DNA of 64,000 bases, taken from an uncultured Clostridia bacterium (GTDB taxonomy: Bacteria > Bacillota > Clostridia > Christensenellales > UBA1242). The stretch covers positions 558,001 through 622,000 of the forward strand of contig CAKVOE010000001.1 in the NCBI GenBank assembly GCA_934778215.1, read 5' to 3'. The position numbers and the translations under genes are program-made. Of this stretch, positions 8,313 through 15,002 are shown piece after piece. Each line of letters starts with the position of its first letter. The stretch's first letter is position 1. The notes under the pieces were generated by a model. That model ran no database searches and was not told the origin of the DNA. It saw only the letters and a program-made list of their open reading frames with translations.

Positions 8313-10169
8313 ATGAAAAAATTAAACTCAAATTTTGTCTTTTTTATATTGCTAATGTTTTTTTCATTGCTTGTAATTTTTTCGAGCCTCTTTTTTAAAA
8401 AACTTATGCTAACAGGCTCAATTCACACCAATTGCGGTTTATGCAACAACAAAATTGCTAATTTTTCACGCAAAAACACAACTAATTCCTTTTTGGCGTG
8501 CCAAAATTTAATCCCACAAAACCCCACCCAAACCAAATTTTCTTCGGTTGAAACCTCACCAATTTTTTGTAAAATAAATAATTTACAAAGCGAGCCAACC
8601 GCAAATTTTTACGAAATTAATGAATACACCCCGCTATACAAAACCACCACAGACGACCCACAAAACCTTGCGGGCATCTACTTTATTTTGCCAAAAACCT
8701 ATTTTGTAGAGGTGCTAAACTCACAAAAACTAGACAGTGGCGAAGACGGACTGCTCGTTCGGTACAACGGATACGAGGGTTATTGCAAACAATCAGCACT
8801 AGGTAAAACCCCAACCCAAAATTCCCAAACGCAAAGCGGAATAACGCTAAAAATGTACAGTGACGCCGGCACCTACATTCGCCAAACGCCCGAAATTGCC
8901 GACAACAAAATCCGCATCATTCCACAATCAACAACAAACATAATTTTCATTGGCACCATAAATGGCGACACACCCACAGACGGCACAACAAATGTTTGGT
9001 ATTTTGTGGAGTACAATATCTCCGACACCAAAACCGTTTTGGGCTATATATATTCTGAGCGAGCAATATTATCCAGCCCGCTAACCGAACGCCCTCAACC
9101 CATAACCGAAAGCACAGAGCAAAGCACCACCACACCCACTCTGTCCGCCACCGAAAAAGAAAAACTCCCCACCACTTCGCTAAATTTGTCCGCATCGCCA
9201 ACGCTAAAATGGATAATTGCTTTGTTATTTATCATTCCAATAGTGATAATTTTTACACTTTTAATCAAAAAACCACGAAAAACAAGCGATTTTATCGAAA
9301 ATTTTGCAAATTCGCCACAAAATAGCACAAACTACCCCACAGACGAAGACCTAATCCCCGAATTTTGTGATACCAAAAGCACAAACAAGCCCAAAGCCTA
9401 CAAGTTTTCCAAAGAAATCAACCCCTTTGTAAAATTTTCCACCACTATGGAAACCGCAAACGAACTAACCCCCAACACAAACCCGCAAGACAATTTTCAA
9501 AACAATCAAACGCAAAAAATGCAAAAAAATAGCAAAAATTCATCAAATTTTGCAAAAAATTATCAAAAAAACGATAATTTTACAATAAATCCACCTTTTA
9601 ATAATAACCTAAACCCAAACTGTATAAAAGACCAAAACCTCTCCAATAACTCCTCTCTTCCACCGGACAACTTTACAATAAATCAACCTTTTAATAACAA
9701 CCTAAACCCAAACTGCATAAAAGACCAAAACCTTTCCAATAACTCCTCTCTTCCACCGGGCAACTTTACGCTACAAAACTCTTACACCAACCAACCCTCA
9801 CCAAAGCCCTATTGCAAAAAAACCAAAAAACCGTTGCTTTCGTTATTAGGTTTTTTTGATGATACCAAAACAAACATAAAGCCCGCCTTACACTTGCAAA
9901 ACCCCGCCCCAAAAGACAAAGCGCAAACAAGCACAAAAACCGACTTTACCCTAGAAAACTCCTATAATGATTATTATGAAAACATAACAAACAAGAGAAA
10001 TAATTTAAAGCACCAAGATATTTTATCTGCCCCAAAATTTCCCAAAATTAATATAGATGCGGACTTTGAATTTTCCGAAGATTTTTCAATAAGTCCAACA
10101 ATAAGTTCCGCCCTATTTGGCACCGACAACAACACCACTCACTCTCCCCGCCCCCGAAGCCAAAAGTAA
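8313..10169 (+). CDS. Bitopic membrane protein with SH3b-like ectodomain and Asn-rich tail
   Basis: ATG 8313 follows ATAGGTGG (8300-8307) by five bases; an in-frame GTG at 8304 lies inside this site and is not the start. Product 618 residues. Residues ~8-32 are a hydrophobic segment, followed by an ectodomain of ~260 residues with two SH3b-like stretches (EYTPLYKTTTDDP ... GLLVRYNGYEGYC; LKMYSDAGTYIRQTP ... WYFVEYN...GYIYS). A second membrane segment lies at ~298-320 (LKWIIALLFIIPIVIIFTLL), then a ~300-residue Asn/Pro/Lys-rich cytoplasmic tail with a 31-residue tandem repeat. The layout matches the 679-residue protein at 52423. It sits divergently from terL and between phage genes, though it does not look phage-derived. 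A perfect TATAAT lies at 8232 but no clear -35. Function unknown; SH3b modules often bind cell wall. Confidence 0.6.
   Translation: MKKLNSNFVFFILLMFFSLLVIFSSLFFKKLMLTGSIHTNCGLCNNKIANFSRKNTTNSFLACQNLIPQNPTQTKFSSVETSPIFCKINNLQSEPTANFYEINEYTPLYKTTTDDPQNLAGIYFILPKTYFVEVLNSQKLDSGEDGLLVRYNGYEGYCKQSALGKTPTQNSQTQSGITLKMYSDAGTYIRQTPEIADNKIRIIPQSTTNIIFIGTINGDTPTDGTTNVWYFVEYNISDTKTVLGYIYSERAILSSPLTERPQPITESTEQSTTTPTLSATEKEKLPTTSLNLSASPTLKWIIALLFIIPIVIIFTLLIKKPRKTSDFIENFANSPQNSTNYPTDEDLIPEFCDTKSTNKPKAYKFSKEINPFVKFSTTMETANELTPNTNPQDNFQNNQTQKMQKNSKNSSNFAKNYQKNDNFTINPPFNNNLNPNCIKDQNLSNNSSLPPDNFTINQPFNNNLNPNCIKDQNLSNNSSLPPGNFTLQNSYTNQPSPKPYCKKTKKPLLSLLGFFDDTKTNIKPALHLQNPAPKDKAQTSTKTDFTLENSYNDYYENITNKRNNLKHQDILSAPKFPKINIDADFEFSEDFSISPTISSALFGTDNNTTHSPRPRSQK
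9573..9758 (+). repeat. 93-bp tandem repeat in the Asn-rich tail
   Basis: Two in-frame 93-base units (9573-9665 and 9666-9758), each encoding a 31-residue block that starts with DNFTIN and ends NNSSLPP. A third begins with GNFTL and then diverges. Confidence 0.85.
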
Positions 10170-10382
10170 GTAGAAAAACCAAAATAACCCCTACAACCAA
10201 AAGCAAGCAACAAGAAAAAAACACACCCCGAAACCAAAGCAAGCCCTACAACAAAAAAAGTAGCCAAACCTCAAAACGACCCCAACAGCCAAAAAATTGG
10301 GTCACCCGCCAGCGGAACTTCTTATGTAGGGCGGGGATTAAATGGTTCCGCCCGCCCGGCTTCGAGCGGGCGGAATAATATT
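10170..10382. other. Intergenic DNA with an R1 end fragment and an R3 palindrome
   Basis: No gene. It contains TGTAGGGCGGGGATTA (10325-10340), an R1 end cut off after the first hairpin arm, and an R3 palindrome at 10346-10375 (TTCCGCCCGC...GCGGGCGGAA) that abuts the next R1 copy. Confidence 0.6.
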
Positions 10383-10600
10383 TGTAGGGCGGGGAAATCT
10401 TCCCCGCCGTTACCTTATGTACCGCAAATGAAAAAATTTTGCACTTAAACCAATTGTTGTGTATTGTACCCAACAAAATTTATTGTTATTTATTTGTCGT
10501 TTGTATATTTAAAAATAAATACCTACCAATATCTTTAAGTAATGACATATAACGATTATAGCAACCAAGGTTTCGGCGGGGATACTATCCCCGCCCTACA
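10383..10600 (+). repeat. R1 foldback repeat, full copy (218 bp)
   Basis: TGTAG + GGCGGGGA hairpin on the left, inverse hairpin + CTACA on the right, followed by the small palindrome ACGGGC...GCCCGT (to 10624). The core is more diverged than in other copies but keeps ACCTTATGTACC at the left and CTTTAAGTAATG at the right. Confidence 0.78.
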
Positions 10601-10649
10601 ACGGGCAAAAAGTTTTTGCCCGTTAATTAAATATAAAATGAAACATTTT

Positions 10650-11032
10650 AACCAACCCCCAATTAGTGTTATACCCCCAGCAGATTTGATTATATTTTAT
10701 AGAAAAAACGCCCAATACAGGTTGCCGATACACGAATCCATATTTGCAAAAATGCAATATTTAAACAAAAACCCAATTAGAACCACACACTCAGTAAGTT
10801 CGTTTAGATTTTGGAGATAAAAAACACAAAACAGGTTGACGATAGTATTTTTACATCGGTGTTCTGTTTTGGGGATTTTACCCCAAAAGATAAATGAAAT
10901 TACGAAAAGTTAGTTCCGCTTGCGGAGGTTACCCGCAAGCGGAATAAATATGTTCTGTTTTGGGAGTTTTTGCATAAAAGATAATTAAAGATGTGGAAAG
11001 GCAGTGCCGTCCGTCTGGCAAGCGGACGGAAC
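10650..11032 (-). repeat. Two R2 elements, one nested in the other, 3' of the HTH gene
   Basis: An outer R2 begins at ~10650 (AACCAACCCCCAATTAG, then CAGCAGATTTGATTATATT) and runs to GGTTGCCGAT at 10730. A second R2 with its own left end (ACCCAATTAG, ~10770), hairpin (10820-10880) and R3 palindrome (10914-10944) follows. Then the outer R2 resumes at 10951 with TGTTCTGTTTTGGGAG, GCATAAAAGATAATTAAAGA and its R3 palindrome (11007-11030), nine bases from the stop codon at 11041. Read on the minus strand this is the terminator region of the HTH gene. Confidence 0.65.
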
Positions 11033-11040
11033 GGTTCATT

Positions 11041-13272
11041 TTACACAATTTCGCCGAATTTGGAATACAACCAACTTGCGGTATACCCTCTTGCAATGCA
11101 AAAATCTGCCAGTTTTTGCACCACTTTGTTTGCCCTACGGTAAACGGTACGCCTACTCATTACCTGCAAAAGTTCGTCTTTGGTGTTTTCGCCAAACACA
11201 AAATAGGCAATAATTTTTAAATCAATCGGTTCAAGTTCCTTTTTTAGTCGGTTTACAAACTTTTTTAGCCGTATGTACAATTTTTTACGCTCAATAAGGT
11301 CAATAATCTCGTTAAACATATTTTCCGCCGACCCAAACGCCATACACTCGCACGAATTCCCGCCCAGCACCGACATTTTTTCTACCAGCCTATCGCAATA
11401 ATCAATGCACATAGATAAGCACGGGTCAACCTTAATGCAAAATTTCATCCACTCCTTTTCGCCCCAAACCTTCACATCACGCTTATCAAGACGCATATTT
11501 AATAGTTCGCAATTTTTAACTTCTAGCGGAATAAACTCCTCGTCTAGCCCAACCATACTAGCGTCTAACACCATTCGCCTAGCACCGTCAGCCCTCGCCA
11601 TAGCCGGAAAACAATCGTTAGTGTCGCCAGCGTCTACAATATACGCCCGCTTGTTTTGATAGTTTTGTTTTTTGTTTGCCTTACTATTTGCTCCGCCACC
11701 ATTATTTCCGCCAGATTCATTTTGTTGCAAACGGCTTTCCGCCAAATTAAAATTAGATGAAATATTGTTTTGAACTCCGCCCAAATCATTATTCGCACCA
11801 AAATTATTTTCGCCGTCAGTTTTGGCTTGTTCGACTTTTTCCACTTTTTTGGCGTTACCTTGCCCGCAACCATTAAAGGAAGTACCTTTCTTTTGCCTAT
11901 TGTTATAGCTGTTGTTTTCGTCCTCCTCATCACCATAGCCAGACGCCCCAGTATCAAAAATAAGTTTGCCATAACTAATTAACTCGCCACGGTCATAACT
12001 ATCATCATCGCCATACGCCGAATTATTACTCGCACAAAAGCACCTCGAAACCTGCTCATAACCCGACCCAAAATCTGCACTTTTATCGAAATTTTTTACA
12101 TTTTCATCATAAATATTTAGATTTTTATCACAATTTTCTGCAAAATTATTGATATTTTTTGAAAATTTTGCACTTTTTTCGTCAATTTTTGAGGTTTTTT
12201 CGTCAATTTTTAAATTTTCCGCATTATTTTCATAAATTTCGTTATAATTTTTTGCCGACAAATTTTCGTCAGTCGAACATAAAATTCCGTCACAAACGCT
12301 GTCAGTCGCCCGAACTCTTTTTACACCCAACCCAAAACGCCTAAAACGACTTCTAACCGCCTCTCTTTCGGCATCGGTCAAAACGCCAACCAACCGCTCG
12401 GTAGAATGAGGATGCACACCCCGCTCCAACTCCCGCATCTTTTGTATACGGCGTCTTGCAATCTGCTCAACTCTTGCCCGCTCGTTAGCGGATACTTTTG
12501 CAACGCCACCCACAGATAATGGTTTACCTTTATGGTTTTCGCCAACCGCCAAATTTTCTTCCACTACGGTTTCAGTGCCAGTCAAATCTTCTTCCGTTCT
12601 GTCACCAAGTTCTTCCGCTTGTTGGTTTGGGTTTACACTTTTTCGTCCACTGCCACCCGAAAAATTTTCTCTTGCTACGGTACCGCCACCAGCCAAATTT
12701 TCTCTCTCTACGGCACCCACACCAGTAAATTTTTCTTCCGCTCTGCCACCAAGTTCTTCCGCTTGTTGGTTTAGATTATTAGAATTTTGCTTGGCGTTTT
12801 TTCTTTTGCGGTCGGTTTTTTGAGTACAAATTTTTACGCCATTTTTCACGCATAGGTCAACATCTTTTTCTTTATTTTTGTTGGTTTTTCCTTTTGTTAT
12901 GTCTAACATAGTACCCCTTGCTCCATAAGTTATGTCACGCATAGTACTGCCAATTTTATCACAAAAAGTGACAAATTTACAAGCATTCTTGTCGCCCGAC
13001 AAAATATAGTAAGGAAGAGCCTCGTTTTTTTCTTGCCCGCCATAAGCCACCCCGCCATTTGCACCCGCAAAACTACCGTTAGCATTACCCTTAGCGTCTG
13101 CCACAAACTGTCCGCAATCAGCCGACAAAAATTCGTCATTTTTTTGTATCACACCCGCCTTAATACAGGCAGAAATTCCCCCATCGCCCTCCATTTTGCG
13201 GACGGATTTTTGCAAAAGCAAATTGTCCTTTTTGCCCCCATTCGCCCCCAAAATTTCATCAAAATTATTCAT
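11041..13272 (-). CDS. Putative DNA-binding protein with C-terminal HTH and long disordered N-terminus
   Basis: ATG 13272 follows AAGGAGATTTT. Of 743 residues, roughly the first 540 are low-complexity (Gly, Asn, Glu, Lys, Asp), with repeated blocks such as NQQAEELGGRAEE and NQQAEELGDRTEE, and ENLAGGG/ENFSGG. The C-terminal ~200 residues are well folded in appearance: FIPLEVKNCELLNM onwards, then helical FNEIIDLIERKKLYIRLKKF, LEPIDLKIIAYFVFGENTKD and ELLQVMSRRTVYRRANKVVQ. The last part reads as a helix-turn-helix of the sigma-region-4 or late-regulator type. It lies upstream of terL in the same direction, where phage late activators often lie. I do not recognise a named family; regulator is an inference. 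Confidence 0.4.
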   Translation of the reverse strand: MNNFDEILGANGGKKDNLLLQKSVRKMEGDGGISACIKAGVIQKNDEFLSADCGQFVADAKGNANGSFAGANGGVAYGGQEKNEALPYYILSGDKNACKFVTFCDKIGSTMRDITYGARGTMLDITKGKTNKNKEKDVDLCVKNGVKICTQKTDRKRKNAKQNSNNLNQQAEELGGRAEEKFTGVGAVERENLAGGGTVARENFSGGSGRKSVNPNQQAEELGDRTEEDLTGTETVVEENLAVGENHKGKPLSVGGVAKVSANERARVEQIARRRIQKMRELERGVHPHSTERLVGVLTDAEREAVRSRFRRFGLGVKRVRATDSVCDGILCSTDENLSAKNYNEIYENNAENLKIDEKTSKIDEKSAKFSKNINNFAENCDKNLNIYDENVKNFDKSADFGSGYEQVSRCFCASNNSAYGDDDSYDRGELISYGKLIFDTGASGYGDEEDENNSYNNRQKKGTSFNGCGQGNAKKVEKVEQAKTDGENNFGANNDLGGVQNNISSNFNLAESRLQQNESGGNNGGGANSKANKKQNYQNKRAYIVDAGDTNDCFPAMARADGARRMVLDASMVGLDEEFIPLEVKNCELLNMRLDKRDVKVWGEKEWMKFCIKVDPCLSMCIDYCDRLVEKMSVLGGNSCECMAFGSAENMFNEIIDLIERKKLYIRLKKFVNRLKKELEPIDLKIIAYFVFGENTKDELLQVMSRRTVYRRANKVVQKLADFCIARGYTASWLYSKFGEIV

Positions 13273-13301
13273 AAAATCTCCTTAAAAATTATTACAAGTT
13301 G

Positions 13302-13330
13302 AAGATAGCGTATGGCTTTGCGGTTTGCAC
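13302..13330 (-). promoter_or_regulatory. Promoter candidate of the HTH gene, third copy of the block
   Basis: Minus-strand GTGCAA (13325-13330), 17 bases, TATCTT (13302-13307), about 30 bases before the ATG. Immediately upstream is GTGGCACAATTTC, a close relative of GTGACACAA in the blocks at 3896 and 4186. Confidence 0.4.
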
Positions 13331-13345
13331 GAAATTGTGCCACGG

Positions 13346-13744
13346 TAGAAGCGAATAAACCCCGCCCAAAGACCGAAAAACAAAGCAACAGCGTACAATT
13401 TTCACAAATTTTTTACAATTGAACTTTTGCCCGCAAAAAACAGAGTTTCACGAAAAATAAGAAGCCCAAATTGTACCACAAAGTTATCTTCTACACTAAA
13501 AAATTGTTATATTTTTATAACATTCCGCCACAAAATTAGTTGTTTTTTTGACGGAACAAAACCACTTTATGGCAAAAAGGTACAATTGGTGCACCAAAAC
13601 CATATCTCTTTGCCATACGCCCATAATACACCACCCGCCGTCCCACTTTCGCCCCCAACCCAAAGCACACCTCAACCCCGCCACCAAAATTATTCCGCTC
13701 GGCTTCTAGTTCGCTAAATTCAACCACCCAGCCCATTTAATGTT
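13346..13744. other. Intergenic DNA, no gene supported
   Basis: About 400 bp. Short open frames on both strands (up to 96 codons) lack ribosome binding sites and family features. I see no repeat element here until R2 starts at 13745. Confidence 0.5.
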
Positions 13745-13943
13745 TTATAAAACGCAATATTAAACCAACCCACAATTAGAACCCGACCCCCAGCAGATTT
13801 GCTAAGATTTTGGGAATGAAACTTTTAAGACAGGTTGCCCATAAGGTTATCCTATGGGCGTTCTGGCTTGAAATGTTTCAACCCAAAAGATTGGTAAAGA
13901 TGCGGACAGTCAGTTCCGCTTGCGGGGTCACCCGCAAGCGGAA
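13745..13943 (-). repeat. R2 element with divergent stem, plus R3 palindrome
   Basis: Left end AAACCAACCCACAATTAG, then CAGCAGATTTG. The hairpin (about 13817-13880) keeps CAGGTTG/CGTTCTG and the loop AGGTTATCC of other copies, but its inner stem is GCCCATA/TATGGGC instead of GCCGAC/GTCGGC and the outer stem is also different yet paired. R3 at 13914-13943 is TTCCGCTTGCGG...CCGCAAGCGGAA. Confidence 0.7.
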
Positions 13944-13950
13944 TAGTACT

Positions 13951-14148
13951 TGTAGGGCGGGGAAACCTTCCCCGCCGTGACTTTATCTGTCGATATGCCA
14001 TAAGTTTTTACTTAAAGACAAATGTGTGATATTCAACTAAATTTTGATATTCACTTTTTAAGAAATAATATTGCCAATACGTTTAAGTAAGTGCTTGTTT
14101 CGATTGTGGCAATCAAGGTTACGGCGGGGATACTATCCCCGCCCTACA
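13951..14148 (-). repeat. R1 foldback repeat, full copy with inverted core (198 bp)
   Basis: Same length and same terminal hairpins as the copy at 4316, but its core (CGTGAC...GGTTACGG) is the reverse complement of that core. The terminal hairpin loops keep the same polarity on the plus strand in both copies. Confidence 0.8.
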
Positions 14149-14154
14149 TGTACC

Positions 14155-14335
14155 GTTCCGTCCGCCTGCCGGACGGACGGCACCAACTGTCCGCATCTTT
14201 AATTATCTTTTATGTAAAACCCCCCAAAACAGAACGCCGACAGGATAACCTAGTCGGCAACCTGTGTTGGGCATTTTTTCTATAAAATCTAATCAAACCT
14301 GCTGGGTGCGTGCCACTAATTGGGGTTTGATTAAA
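14155..14335 (+). repeat. R3 palindrome and R2 element, plus orientation
   Basis: R3 at 14155-14183 (GTTCCGTCCGCC...GGACGGACGGCAC), then CCGCATCTTTAATTATC, a hairpin (about 14216-14279) with GCCGAC/GTCGGC, a T6 tract at its end (GGGCATTTTTTC), then TCTAATCAAACCTGCTGG. It would terminate plus-strand transcription entering the giant-gene promoter region. Confidence 0.65.
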
Positions 14336-14336
14336 A

Positions 14337-14456
14337 TATTGTATTTTTGCTAATAAGGATTATATGTATTAGCAACCTGTTTCGTGTGTTTTAATCCAAA
14401 AGATAATTGAAATTACGAAAAGTCAGTTCTGCTTGCGGGTAACCCGCAAGCAGAAC
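14337..14456 (-). repeat. Degenerate R2 right half with perfect R3 palindrome
   Basis: GTTTTAATCCAAAAGATAAT and AATTACGAAAAGTCAGTTC match the right half of the R2 copy near 10890; the left half is decayed. The R3 palindrome 14426-14456 is a perfect 15-bp inverted repeat around one base (GTTCTGCTTGCGGGT and its complement), followed on the plus strand by CTTTTACACTTTTTTT, so it may also act as a plus-strand terminator. Confidence 0.6.
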
Positions 14457-14499
14457 CTTTTACACTTTTTTTAAAAAACACGCCAAATTGTTTGCTATT

Positions 14500-14529
14500 T
14501 TGTCATAATATATATATAATTAATATTAT
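14500..14529 (+). promoter_or_regulatory. Promoter upstream of the giant gene
   Basis: TTGTCA (14500-14505), 18 bases, TATTAT (14524-14529), in a TATATA-rich stretch; TTGTTT (14489-14494) with 17 bases to TATATA is an alternative. It lies ~475 bases before the giant-gene ATG, giving a long leader. Confidence 0.4.
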
Positions 14530-14547
14530 AAATGGTGGAGTAAAAGT

Positions 14548-14598
14548 TTGGGCAAAAAACCAAACAACAGCCAAAGCCATTTATGCCTTACAAACTAA
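14548..14598 (+). other. Possible 16-codon leader peptide
   Basis: GGTGGAG (14534-14540) is followed seven bases later by TTG and a 16-codon frame ending TAA (MGKKPNNSQSHLCLTN). The site is as good as those of real genes here, but the frame is short and starts at TTG. It also coincides with the first of six TYGGGCAAA repeats, so chance is possible. Confidence 0.2.
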
Positions 14599-14942
14599 CG
14601 CTTTGAGCAAAAAACGATTACAAAACTAATTGGGCAAACCACTAAACAAAGCAACGCTTTGGGATAAAACAAACGGTTGCAAAAACAAGGGTAAAACTAA
14701 TCGGGCAAACCACTAAGCAAAGCAACGCTTTGGAATAAAGCAAACGGTTGCAAAAACAAGGGTAAAACTATCGGGCAAGCCCAAAGAACCCAACTAATCA
14801 ACGCCCTAACCGCACTAACACTCGGGCAAAACAGCGGTTGCAAAAAAGTCCCACTCACTCGCTTAAAATCCAAGCAACCACTCGGGCAAACCAAACTGTT
14901 GCAAAGGCAATCATCAACCAACCACTCGCCAAACATTGTTAT
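14548..14942 (+). repeat. Degenerate tandem repeats in the giant-gene leader
   Basis: T(T/C)GGGCAA(A/G) occurs at 14548, 14630, 14701, 14771, 14822 and 14882. The units at 14630 and 14701 are near-identical over ~70 bases and each holds AAAGCAACGCTTT (a small hairpin) and GGTTGCAAAAACAAGGG; the later ones keep only GGTTGCAAAA-like text. No protein-coding frame with a usable start spans them. Confidence 0.7.
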
Positions 14943-15002
14943 AATTTAATAACAAAGCGGGTTAAAAAACTAAAAATTACAAATGCTAAAAGGGAGAAAC
15001 TT

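Noticed and set aside
13496..13736. Two small minus-strand frames in the intergenic region
   Set aside because: No ribosome binding site before either start and no recognisable features.
14548..14942. CRISPR array
   Set aside because: Units are degenerate, unequal in spacing (51-82) and lack a constant repeat with unique spacers.
14838..15002. N-terminal extension of the giant frame from a TTG at 14838
   Set aside because: No ribosome binding site before it, and it overlaps the leader repeats; ATG 15003 has AAAGGGAG and begins a proper signal sequence.
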